From positions 430,242 through 494,241 of the forward strand of contig NZ_QNUM01000005.1 in NCBI RefSeq assembly GCF_003574655.1: a stretch of 64,000 bases of DNA, in the 5' to 3' direction. The stretch is from Cohaesibacter haloalkalitolerans (lineage in GTDB: Bacteria; Pseudomonadota; Alphaproteobacteria; Rhizobiales; Cohaesibacteraceae). This document shows, one piece after another, positions 17,954 to 27,500 of the stretch. The notes under the pieces were generated by a model, which worked only from the letters and a program-made list of their open reading frames with translations, ran no database searches and had not been told where the DNA came from. The position numbers were made by a program, and so were the translations under genes. Within the stretch, counting starts at the first letter, position 1; each line of letters opens with the position of its first letter.

Positions 17954-20053
17954 ATGAAATACAGAACCTCGCACGGAACGCCATACAGACTTGGTGCCTT
18001 CTTCGACGGAGAGGGAACAAACTTTGCTGTCTTCTCGGCGAATGCAAGCCAGATTGATCTGTGCCTGTTTTCTGACGACGGCACCAAGGAAGTCGACCGC
18101 ATCTCCTTGCCGGAGCGAACCGGTCCCGTCTGGCACGGCTATCTGGAGGGGCTGAAGCCCGGAACGCTTTACGGCTATCGGGCCCACGGCATCTATGCTC
18201 CGGAGCAGGGCCATCGTTTCAATTCCAACAAATTGTTGCTGGACCCCTATACGCGCGAGATTTTTGGTAAGTGGACCCCGTCTGCCACACTGTTCGGCTA
18301 TCAGAAGGGGGCCTCTGGCGGGGACCTGACTTTTGGTGCCGCTGACAGTGCTTCCTGTGTGCCAAAATCCGTGGTGTCCGATCCGTCTCTCAATGAATTC
18401 CTGAAAACCGAAGCGCCGATCATGGATGGTCGCGACCTCATATATGAGGCGCACGCCAAGGGGCTCACCAAGATGCACCCGGATATCCCGGAAGGTATCC
18501 GGGGTACCTATGAGGCGATCGCCAGTGATGCAATGATCGACCATCTGTTGTCGCTCAACGTACGAGCCGTGGAGTTGATGCCTGTTCATCACTTTCTTGA
18601 TGACGAGTTTCTGCTCGACAAGAATCTGGTCAACTACTGGGGCTACAATTCAATCGGCTTCTTTGCACTGGAGCCGCGCTATCTGGGACCGGATGGGATC
18701 ATCGGCTTCCGCGCCATGGTCCAGAAGCTCAAGGCCGCCGGTATTCAGGTCTACATGGATGTGGTTTTCAACCACACGGCAGAAGGCGACCAGAATGGCC
18801 CGACGCTCTGTTTTCGCGGCCTCGACAATGCATCCTACTATCGTTTGATCGCCGGTCAGCCGCGCTACTATGTCAATGACACCGGTTGTGGCAACACGGT
18901 CAATGTGTCCCATCCATTCGTCCTGCGCATGGTGCTCGATTCCCTGCGTTACTGGGTACTCTGCATGGGGGTCGACGGATTCCGCTTCGACCTTGCGACG
19001 ACGGTCTGCCGTGAAGACTACGGCTTCGATCTTTATGGCGGGTTCCTTGATGCCATCCGGCAGGACCCGATCCTGTCCACGGTGCGCCTCATTGCCGAGC
19101 CGTGGGATATAGGCCCGGGCGGCTATCGTCTGGGTGGGTTCCCGCCAGAGTTCTCCGAATGGAACGACAGCTATCGCGATACAACCCGCAAATACTGGAA
19201 GGGTGAACCGCAGACCACGCCGGACCTTGCCTCCCGTCTTCTCGGCTCGGCAGACAAGTTCGACCGGGCAGGGCGTCGCGCCTGGTCTTCCGTCAACTTC
19301 ATCTCGGCCCATGACGGTTTCACGCTGGCGGACATTACCCGCTACAACAACCGCCACAATCTGTCCAACGGTGAGAACAACATGGATGGCCACGGCGCCA
19401 ACCACAGTGATAATTGCGGGGCTGAAGGCGAGACCAAGGATCCGGTGATCCGGGCGCGCCGCGTCCGCCGCCAACGCAATTTTCTTGCCACCCTGTTCCT
19501 CAGTCAGGGCACCCCGATGCTGCTTGCTGGCGACGAGATAGCCAACAGCCAGCAGGGCAATAACAATGCCTATTGTCAGGACAACGAGATCGGCTGGGTC
19601 AGTTGGGACAAGGCAGACAACGAGCTGAAGGAGTTCGTGGCCTATCTCAGCAAGTTCCGCCGTGATCACAAGGCCTTGCGACAGGATCGGTTCTTGCATG
19701 GAGCCAAGCGTCAGCAGGATGATCTGCGTGATGTAGAATGGACAGATTTCGGCGGCTTCTCGCTGCAATGGCGCGATCCGAGCCTGTCCAGCTTCTGCCT
19801 GACCTTGCGTTGCTCGGCAGAGGTGCCTTCCTACGAGAAGGACAATGACGTCGTTTTCATCGTGTTCAACCGCAGCAATGTGGCTGCCAGCGTTGTCATG
19901 CCAGCCTGTCCGGAAGGGTTCCGTTGGGTCCGGGCTTTGGATACTTCGCAACAAACTCAATATCCCAGCCTTGAAACCAATCAGGAAACCACTGAAGTCT
20001 CAGGGTCTTCTGTCGTCGCGCTCATCCTGGAATCGGATACTGCTAAGTCATGA
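17954..20053 (+). CDS. glgX: Glycogen debranching enzyme
   Basis: A 699-residue isoamylase-type GH13 protein. CBM48 at about 8-100 (GAFFDGEGTNFAVFSANA), catalytic barrel about 150-560 with nucleophile Asp in GVDGFRFDLAT, acid Glu in LIAEPWD, and Asp in SAHDGFTLAD. GlgX removes short side chains from phosphorylase-limit glycogen. I use the ATG at 17954, not the TTG one codon upstream. The last bases overlap the malQ start (ATGA). Confidence 0.94.
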   Translation: MKYRTSHGTPYRLGAFFDGEGTNFAVFSANASQIDLCLFSDDGTKEVDRISLPERTGPVWHGYLEGLKPGTLYGYRAHGIYAPEQGHRFNSNKLLLDPYTREIFGKWTPSATLFGYQKGASGGDLTFGAADSASCVPKSVVSDPSLNEFLKTEAPIMDGRDLIYEAHAKGLTKMHPDIPEGIRGTYEAIASDAMIDHLLSLNVRAVELMPVHHFLDDEFLLDKNLVNYWGYNSIGFFALEPRYLGPDGIIGFRAMVQKLKAAGIQVYMDVVFNHTAEGDQNGPTLCFRGLDNASYYRLIAGQPRYYVNDTGCGNTVNVSHPFVLRMVLDSLRYWVLCMGVDGFRFDLATTVCREDYGFDLYGGFLDAIRQDPILSTVRLIAEPWDIGPGGYRLGGFPPEFSEWNDSYRDTTRKYWKGEPQTTPDLASRLLGSADKFDRAGRRAWSSVNFISAHDGFTLADITRYNNRHNLSNGENNMDGHGANHSDNCGAEGETKDPVIRARRVRRQRNFLATLFLSQGTPMLLAGDEIANSQQGNNNAYCQDNEIGWVSWDKADNELKEFVAYLSKFRRDHKALRQDRFLHGAKRQQDDLRDVEWTDFGGFSLQWRDPSLSSFCLTLRCSAEVPSYEKDNDVVFIVFNRSNVAASVVMPACPEGFRWVRALDTSQQTQYPSLETNQETTEVSGSSVVALILESDTAKS

Positions 20054-22122
20054 ATCAAGACAAGCTGAATGCTCTGGCGGGCTTTTTTGGAATACATACG
20101 GCCTACAACGACTTCGACGGCAATCTGGTTCAGACGCCAGTCGAAACACAGCTGGCCTTCCTGAAGGCCAATGGGCTGCATCTCGACAGTGAGGCGGACG
20201 TCGATGAGGCGTTGCGCGATCATGTCGAAGCGGAAAAGAAAAGATGGTTCCCGCGCGAACTGATCACCGGCACCGGCTTTGATTATCAGTGCAATTTCGG
20301 CCTTGGTGCCCGTTGGCATATAGAGCTGGATGAAGGGCTGTCGTCGGATGTCCGCTCGCAGTATACTTCCGAAATCCTCAGCGGCATTGCCGACACACAT
20401 ATCTCGCTACCGCCCCTGCCATCGGGTATCCACGAGCTGGTGTGTGAGGTTGGCGGTCGCATCGAGACCGTAACCATCATCACCGCACCTCTGCGTGCGC
20501 CATCCATTGACGATCTGATTGGCAGAAGCCGGGTTTGGGGCATAACGGCTCCGCTCTACGGCTTCCGCTCCAGTCGCAACTCCGGCCTTGGTGACTTCGA
20601 GGATCTCGCCCGTTTCTCGGAATATGTCGGCCAGCTCGGCGGCGCTTTTGTCGGCATCAACCCGGTGCATGCTCTCGGCTTTACCGACCCTTACGCCATC
20701 AGTCCATATTCGCCAACCCATCGCGGTTTCATCAATACCCAGCACATTGCGCTCGATCAGTTCAGTGGCATGCCGGACCTACCGGAAATTCACGCCCTGC
20801 TGCAAGCCGTGGAAACCCAGTGGACCGAGCTGAGGGCAAGTGAACAGATCCGTTACAATGATCACCGGATTTGCCACAACGCTGCGCTGCGTGATCTCTA
20901 TTCCCTATTTCTCACGCATGCTGGCTCGGAGTCGAAGGGGGCGCTAGCTGCTTTCAGGGAGTCGCGCGGGTCCTATCTTGAACGCTTTGCGCTCTACGAA
21001 GCAATTTGCGATCAGTATGGGACTGATTGGCACCAATGGCCAGTCTCCTACCGGGAGCGACATGAGGATGCCATCAAGCAAGCAAGAGAGCGCTTTGCCG
21101 CACGCATCGACTTCCACATCTGGCTGCAGTGGATCGCCAGTGTTCAGCTTGGGGACGCCCAGCAGAGGGCACGAGGCGACAAGGGGCTTGGCCTTTATCT
21201 TGACCTCGCTGTCGGGGCGCGTCGTGGTGGTGGCGAAAGCTGGTGCGAACATGACAGCGTCGCGCAGGGCGTCTCGTTGGGCGCGCCGCCTGATCAGCTC
21301 GGGCCGGATGGCCAGAACTGGGGTCTGGTCGCCTATGCGCCGAAAAAGCTGGCTGCAAACAAATACAAGTCGCTTCGCAACATCTATCGCTCGGCGATGG
21401 CCTATGCGGGCGTTCTGCGCGTGGATCATGTCCTCGGTCTCAACCGTAGCTTCTGGATACCTGATGGGGGTGTTCCGGGCGCCTATGTGTCCCAGCCGCT
21501 TGATGTCTTCCTTGCCATTCTGTCGATTGAGGCTGATGCCTCGCAAACGGCAGTCATCGGCGAAGACCTGGGTCTCGTCCCGGAAGGCTTCCGGGAATCT
21601 GTCCAGTCTCACGGAGTTTATGGCTATTCCGTTCTTCAATATGAAAAATGGCCCGATGGCACCTTCAAGCACCCGAACGATCTGCGCGAATTCAGCCTTG
21701 CCGGTTTCAGTACCCACGATACTCCGACCCTGAAAGGCTTTATTTCCGGCTGCGATATCAAATGGCGCGACCGAATTCGTGGTCTTGATGCTCCGTCTCA
21801 GAGTGCCCTGCAATATCGGCAGCAGGAAGTCGCAGCCCTTGCTACCCTCGACCCGGACCCATCGACGCATGGCGACCTGAGCTTTGATCACCTGTTCACG
21901 ACAACCCATTCGGCTCTGGCCAGCTCCCCCGTTGCCATGATTGCGGTTCAGCTTGATGATATTCTAGCGCAGGAAGAGGCGCAGAACCTGCCCGGAACGA
22001 TTGATCAGCACCCGAACTGGCGGCGTAAATGCGCTCTGGAACTGGAAGAGCTGCCCAAGGATCCTGCGTTTGATGCTGTCGCCACCATGATGCAGGAAAA
22101 CGGCAGGAGCCTCAACGACTAA
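20050..22122 (+). CDS. malQ: 4-alpha-glucanotransferase (amylomaltase)
   Basis: A 690-residue GH77 enzyme overlapping glgX by 4 bp. The N-terminal ~135 residues form a beta domain; catalytic core motifs include SRNSGLGDFEDL, PYSPTHRGFIN, LRVDHVLGLNRSFW, IGEDLGLVPEGFRE and FSTHDTPTLKGF (nucleophile Asp in RVDH, acid Glu in GEDLG). It recycles the short maltodextrins left by GlgX and GlgP. Last gene of the operon. Confidence 0.93.
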   Translation: MNQDKLNALAGFFGIHTAYNDFDGNLVQTPVETQLAFLKANGLHLDSEADVDEALRDHVEAEKKRWFPRELITGTGFDYQCNFGLGARWHIELDEGLSSDVRSQYTSEILSGIADTHISLPPLPSGIHELVCEVGGRIETVTIITAPLRAPSIDDLIGRSRVWGITAPLYGFRSSRNSGLGDFEDLARFSEYVGQLGGAFVGINPVHALGFTDPYAISPYSPTHRGFINTQHIALDQFSGMPDLPEIHALLQAVETQWTELRASEQIRYNDHRICHNAALRDLYSLFLTHAGSESKGALAAFRESRGSYLERFALYEAICDQYGTDWHQWPVSYRERHEDAIKQARERFAARIDFHIWLQWIASVQLGDAQQRARGDKGLGLYLDLAVGARRGGGESWCEHDSVAQGVSLGAPPDQLGPDGQNWGLVAYAPKKLAANKYKSLRNIYRSAMAYAGVLRVDHVLGLNRSFWIPDGGVPGAYVSQPLDVFLAILSIEADASQTAVIGEDLGLVPEGFRESVQSHGVYGYSVLQYEKWPDGTFKHPNDLREFSLAGFSTHDTPTLKGFISGCDIKWRDRIRGLDAPSQSALQYRQQEVAALATLDPDPSTHGDLSFDHLFTTTHSALASSPVAMIAVQLDDILAQEEAQNLPGTIDQHPNWRRKCALELEELPKDPAFDAVATMMQENGRSLND

Positions 22123-22178
22123 CGTCGGCTGCTACCATGAGCGGCAAGAGATTTGACGCTCAGTCGCGATTTTTAATG

Positions 22179-22209
22179 AAAAGCCCGCCGGGGAACCCTG
22201 CGGGCTTTT
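22179..22209 (+). terminator. Terminator of the glycogen operon
   Basis: Stem AAAAGCCCGC / GCGGGCTTTT with an 11-nt loop, the right arm ending in four T, 57 bp after the malQ stop. It may also serve the convergent YARHG gene, since the arms carry A and T runs on both sides. Confidence 0.85.
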
Positions 22210-22257
22210 GCTGTCATCAAATCATATCATTGGAACTGATAGCGCCCGAGAGAGCCA

Positions 22258-22563
22258 TCAGCGGCAGCCATACTGTCTTTCCCAGTAGATGATCGTGTCG
22301 ACACGGCGCTGTTGACGCGGGGTCAGTCGTCCCCATGGGGCATAGCACCGTGGCCCGAACGTCTGCCTTGCGCGAGCGGTCTTGAAGCAGTAGCCCTGCT
22401 GCGCATAGATGGAATTGCGGGCATACCAAAGTTCACCGCATGACATGTTCTGATAGGCTTGGGCGTGTGCCTCACCGACAAGACCAGACCCCGAAAGAAG
22501 GGGTGAAATCAGGGTGACACCGGCGGCAATCGTCAGCGAAAGTAGTGCGATTTTCAATGTCAT
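22258..22563 (-). CDS. Small secreted YARHG-domain protein
   Basis: A 101-residue protein with a Sec signal peptide (first ~35 residues, ending GEAHAQA) followed by the short YARHG motif region: SCGELWYARNSIYAQQGYCF and then GPRCYAPWGRLTPRQQRRV. YARHG domains are extracytoplasmic and of unknown function. Three Cys remain in the mature part. Start supported by GGGAGGA upstream. It lies alone between the glycogen operon and the diflavin reductase gene. Confidence 0.8.
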   Translation of the reverse strand: MTLKIALLSLTIAAGVTLISPLLSGSGLVGEAHAQAYQNMSCGELWYARNSIYAQQGYCFKTARARQTFGPRCYAPWGRLTPRQQRRVDTIIYWERQYGCR

Positions 22564-22682
22564 TTCAGATCCTCCCAGCGAAGTGACACATAGTCATGAC
22601 CTTGTGGATGGCGGAATTATACGATTGAAATGTCTGTTGGACAATCTGTTCACATGTATGAGGTGCAGTCCATCTGGCCAAT

Positions 22683-22713
22683 AAAAAAAGCCAGCCTTTC
22701 TGGAGGCTGGCTT
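22683..22713 (-). terminator. Terminator of the gltB - diflavin reductase operon
   Basis: Stem AAGCCAGCC / GGCTGGCTT with an 8-nt loop; on the minus strand it is followed by a run of T (A run at 22683-22689 on the plus strand). It lies 26 bp past the reductase stop. Confidence 0.85.
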
Positions 22714-22738
22714 GATGTCGTTGGCTATCCGTGTGTCA

Positions 22739-24490
22739 TCAATAGACGTCACGCACGTAGCGCTTTTCCTTCTTGAGCTGATTGACATAGTCCATCGCCC
22801 CGTCATCACTGAGGCCAGCCTGATCGGATATGACCGCATGCAGCGCCCGATCCACATCCTTGGCCATACGGGAGGCGTCACCACAGACGTAGAAGTGCCC
22901 GCCTTCCTGCAAGGCTGCATAAAGTTCCTTGCCGTTTTCCTTCATGCGGGTCTGGACGTAGATCTTCTCGGCCTGATCGCGCGAGAAGGCGAGGTCGAGC
23001 CGGTTGAGCACACCATCAGCCTGCATCTTGGCCAGTTCATCCTTGTAGATGAAATCGGATTTTTCGTGCTGATCGCCGAAAAACAGCCAGTTGAAGCCTT
23101 TGGCCCCGATTGCCTGACGTTCCTGCAGGAAGGCGCGGAATGGCGCAATGCCCGTGCCCGGACCGACCATGATCATCGGAACGTCATTGTTCTCGGGAAC
23201 GCGGAAACTCTTGTTTGGCGAAATGAAGACCCGTGCCTTGTCCTGACCGACACGATCGGCAAGGAAGCAGGAGGCGACACCGCCGTGCTTGCGGCCATGG
23301 CTTTCGTAGCGAACGGAAGCAACGGTTAGATGAACACTGGTTTCGTACATCTTGGAACTGGACGAAATGGAATAGGCCCGATGCTGCAGAGGCTTGAACA
23401 GACCGATCAGCTCAGCGACAGAGAATTTCGCCTTGGGATGCAGCCGTGCAATGTCCAGAGCATCCTTGGACCACAGATAGGCCTCCATGGCTTCCTTGTC
23501 GTTGAAATCAACGATGTGCTCGAGATGTTCGTCATCGGAGCGGCTGGAAATCGCCTTGATGAACTCGCTGGAAGGCGTCGAGATTTCAAGCTGGCTGAAC
23601 AGCAGTTCTTCCAGTGAAACATCCTTGCCTGCAACCGCAGTATCACCGGGAACGCCAAGATAGTCGAGCCAGTCGGCAACGAGGGCAGGGTCGTTGGTCG
23701 GGATGACATTGAGCGCATCGCCAGCTTCATAGGTCGGGCCGTCGTTGGACAGATCGAACTCGTAATGCCTGATTTCCTTGGCAGAACCTGCGCCGGAAAG
23801 CAGATGGTTCACAGTGACCGGTGCTTCGAACGGATTCTTGCGCGACCACTTGGACTTTGCCTTGGTGCCAACGGAGGCAGCTTCGGCAAGTTTGCCTTCG
23901 CCACCCTCCGGGTTGTGCTTGGCAAGCTCTTCGCGAGAAGAGGTCATCCAGCCTTCGGCGCTTTCTTCATAGTCGACGTCGCAGTCGACACGGGCGGTCA
24001 ACCGTTTGGCGCCAAGCTGTTCGAAGCGCAGGTCAAACTGCTTGCCAGCCTCGCAGAAGCCGTCATAGGCCGTATCGCCCAGTGCCAATACAGCAAAGTG
24101 CAAATGCTCGAGGCGCGGCGCGTCAGAGCCCTTGAGGGCATCCCAGAACATCTGGGCATTGTCTGGCATTTCGCCTTCGCCATAGGTGGAGGTGATCAGG
24201 AAGACATAGTGCATGTCGGCCAGAGCCTCGACTTCGATCTCGTCAAGCGAGGTCACGACAGCGTTGACGCCATCGGCGCGCAGGGCCGCGCCGAAGTCTT
24301 CCGCCAGCCCTTCGGAGTTCCCCGTCTGGGTGCCGTAGAGAATATTGGCGGTGATGGTCGATTTGGATTCTGCGGTCTGTGATTTTTTGCCGACAAGCAT
24401 CTGGGTGTGCAGGCCCGCATAGAAGCCGGCAAGCCAAGACTTCTGGTCTTCGGAAAAGGGGGCGTCAGCAGGAAGGAAAGGTATGGTCAT
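22739..24490 (-). CDS. CysJ-like NADPH diflavin reductase (sulfite reductase flavoprotein alpha type)
   Basis: A 583-residue cytosolic diflavin protein from the ATG complementary to 24488-24490 (MTIPFLPADAPFSEDQKSWL, as in CysJ). Flavodoxin domain about 48-190 (ILYGTQTGNSEGLAEDF, ITSTYGEGEMPDNA), FAD domain about 220-430 (RAYSISSS), NADPH domain to the end (VGPGTGIAPFRAFLQER, CGDASRMAKDV), C-terminus YVRDVY as in CysJ. CysJ passes electrons from NADPH through FAD and FMN to the sulfite reductase hemoprotein CysI. No cysI is present. The gene lies 58 bp behind a long gltB lacking gltD, so it may supply that enzyme; this is inference from context. Confidence 0.88.
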   Translation of the reverse strand: MTIPFLPADAPFSEDQKSWLAGFYAGLHTQMLVGKKSQTAESKSTITANILYGTQTGNSEGLAEDFGAALRADGVNAVVTSLDEIEVEALADMHYVFLITSTYGEGEMPDNAQMFWDALKGSDAPRLEHLHFAVLALGDTAYDGFCEAGKQFDLRFEQLGAKRLTARVDCDVDYEESAEGWMTSSREELAKHNPEGGEGKLAEAASVGTKAKSKWSRKNPFEAPVTVNHLLSGAGSAKEIRHYEFDLSNDGPTYEAGDALNVIPTNDPALVADWLDYLGVPGDTAVAGKDVSLEELLFSQLEISTPSSEFIKAISSRSDDEHLEHIVDFNDKEAMEAYLWSKDALDIARLHPKAKFSVAELIGLFKPLQHRAYSISSSSKMYETSVHLTVASVRYESHGRKHGGVASCFLADRVGQDKARVFISPNKSFRVPENNDVPMIMVGPGTGIAPFRAFLQERQAIGAKGFNWLFFGDQHEKSDFIYKDELAKMQADGVLNRLDLAFSRDQAEKIYVQTRMKENGKELYAALQEGGHFYVCGDASRMAKDVDRALHAVISDQAGLSDDGAMDYVNQLKKEKRYVRDVY

Positions 24491-24548
24491 CTCTCTTTGA
24501 TCCGTCAATTGGAATTGCTATCGAAAGGACGTCTTGGAAAGCAGGTGT

Positions 24549-27500
24549 CTAGGACACCTGCTTGACCAGTTCCTGGCTGGACGTCGCGGCAAACAGTGCC
24601 TCGAAGTCCGGCAACGCGCCCATGGCTTTGCGGTTCAACCGATCCTGAAGCAGGATCCAGCCGTATGTGCCGATGGAGTCCATCAGAGGGACGTTCCGGT
24701 TGGACAATGCGACTTTGTAGTCTTTCATGCGCTTGTCAGACACAAGGACGGCCAGTTCCATGTCGGAATAGTCGGCCAGCGCCTGCTTCGCGATGTTCGA
24801 CAGCTTGGTCATCAGGTTGAAGTCCTCGGTGAGGATCAGCTTCCTGACGCCGACGTTGAGCGTAGCCGCATCGATCTCCTCGCCGCGGTAGCGGGTCTTG
24901 ACGATCTGCTGAGCCATGTTGATCACCGTGAAGTTGTTGATCAGCTCATACATCAGCTTGGTGTCGGTCTCGCCCTGCGACGGAATGATACCGCCAGCAA
25001 TCACCTTGCCATCGCGATAGGCCAGCTTGAACTTGCGGATCTGGTAAGAAACCAGAGCGTTGGCAAGCTCTTCCGTCAGCTCCTTGCGCGGGTTGGCCTT
25101 CAGAATGGCTTCGTAGTTCTGATAGGTCTCGAGCGCCAGCGGCGTGGCGAACTTGAAGTTGACGATTTCCGTTTCGAAATTGTCGAGCAGGAACTTGCCT
25201 TTCTTCGAGCCGGTGAACTTGACGTGATGGCGCAGCAGGCGCTGAACGGCCAGCCTGTGCAGCTTGGCGCGGTCGTTGTCACCGTCCAGACGATGCAGCT
25301 TGACCGAGTCATGGCTGTAGAGCGATTCCAGCTTGTCGTAAGGGTCATACTGGTAGGCAACGCCACCGGACATACCGTTACAGAAGCCCTTGCCGAAGCC
25401 GCCAAGGTTCATGATGGCGCCGTTGGTCATATATTCACCACAGAAGTCGCCAACACCTTCGACAACAGCCGTTGCGCCGGAGTTGCGGACCCCGAAACGG
25501 TCACCGGCGCCGCCTTCGACGAACAGCGAAGCCCCGCAGGCGCCGAACAGTGCAAAGTTGCCGATCAGCACGTTCTCTTCGGAGCCGCCACCCGGCGTAT
25601 GAATGGCGATATAGCCACCAGATGCACCTTTGCCGACGCCGTCGTTGCAGGTTCCCACATGATGGAAGACCATGCCGGAGTTGCAGAAGGCCGCATACGA
25701 CTGGCCAGCAGAGCCATGCGTATGGATTTCCAGCGTTTCCGGCTTCAGCATGTTGCGGCCGCGGTCATCGGTGTAGACCATCGGCATTGACTTTACATGC
25801 TTTTCCGAGATCTCGTGCTGGAGCATGCGCTCGATATCGATCGCGAACTGGCCGCCAACCGTCTTGTTGCGGTTGTCGAGCTTCTTCTCGACGATGAGCT
25901 TGGCGTTGCGGTGATGACGCTGAACGGCCTTGTTCTTGAATTCCTTCAAGAGCATGTCATCGATCTCATAGTGAGCTTCGAGATAGACCGGTTCCTTGAT
26001 ATGAACCTCTTCCACCAGCTTCAGCATCTTTCTCAGATCCATCTGGCCGATCGCGCTTGGATGCTTGATCAGATGCAGATAGTCGGACCGGCCACGTGCC
26101 TCGCGCATGCTCTTGAAGCCGAGGTTCGCAAGGATCTCGCGGCATTCATGGGCAATGTTCATCAGATACTGACCGAGCGCACGCGGGTCGCCGTCGAACA
26201 CTTCCGAGTTCGTCGTCAAACCGGCCGGGCACTTGATGTTGCAGTTCTTGGCCATCACGCACTTGAGCATCATCAGGGCCGTGGTGCCAAACTCGAAGCT
26301 GTCGCCGCCGAGCAGGCAGGACTTGATGACGTCGGATGCGGTCTGGTGGGCACCGGAACAACGCAGGATGACCTTGTCACGCAAGCCGTTGACACAGAGA
26401 GCCTGATGGACTTCGGCAAGGCCGATTTCCGCCGCACGACCGGTGTTCTTGAGCGAGGTCACCGCAGCAGCCCCGGTACCACCGGAGTTGCCGGCGATGT
26501 TGATGACATCGGCGCCAGCCTTGGCAACGCCAACCGCGATCGTGCCGATCCCTTCGGACGACACCAGCTTGACAATGACGCGCACACGCGCCGCCTTGGC
26601 ATCGTGGATGAGCTGAGCCAAATCCTCGATGGAGTAGGTGTCATGGTGCGGAGGAGGCGAGATCAGCTCGACCCCTGGCGTACCACCACGGGCCGCAGCG
26701 ATTTCAACCGTTACCTTCTTGCCCGGCAGCTGTCCGCCTTCACCCGGCTTTGCACCCTGGGCAATCTTGATCTCGATCTCTTCGAGGGTCGGGTCGGCAA
26801 GATAGCCGGTCCAGACACCGAAACGACCGGAAGCAAGCTGCTTGATGCTCGATGAGCGGATCGTGCCGTAACGTGAATAGTGTTCGCCACCTTCACCAGA
26901 GTTAGAGAAAGCGCCAACCATGTTGGCACCATGAGCCACAGCCTCATGGGCTGGCGCAACAAGCGCACCATGGGACATGGCACCGGATGCGAGCATCGCG
27001 GTGATTTCATGGGCTGGCTGAACTCTGTTCAACGGCAACTTGCCATAGGGACGACGGTGGTTGGCCAAATAGTAGTGAGCCTGACCCTTGGCGGTGATGT
27101 GAATGTTCTCGCCTTCGGTCCTCATCGACAGCAGCTCATCCCCGAACTGGTTCTTGAGCGCAATCGACAGGGCGACCAGTCTCTCGTGGGTGTATTTGCT
27201 GGCAAAGAAGACCGTGAAGCTGTCGTCCTTGTTGTGATGAACGCGCAGGCCACGAACGAAGAACTCGTTGTTGCCCACCAGGTCATGCTTGAACAACTCG
27301 TGCTGGAACTCTTCCGCCGTCGTTGCCCAGCTGATGTCCGTCGGGAAACCTAGGACGTCACGCAGCGCCGCCGGACGTGCTTCACGTTCCTTGGCAAGCT
27401 CGAGCGCGAACTTGCGGTAGTTGGGCGTGATCTTGAAGGCGTCGATTTCTTCCGGGGTGCGACGGGCAAAGCTGGTGTTGCGATAGGAGCCAGATCCCTT

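Noticed and set aside
22739..24490. Calling the diflavin gene cysJ of an assimilatory sulfite reductase
   Set aside because: No cysI, cysH or other sulfur genes are near; the operon partner is gltB, so the symbol was withheld.
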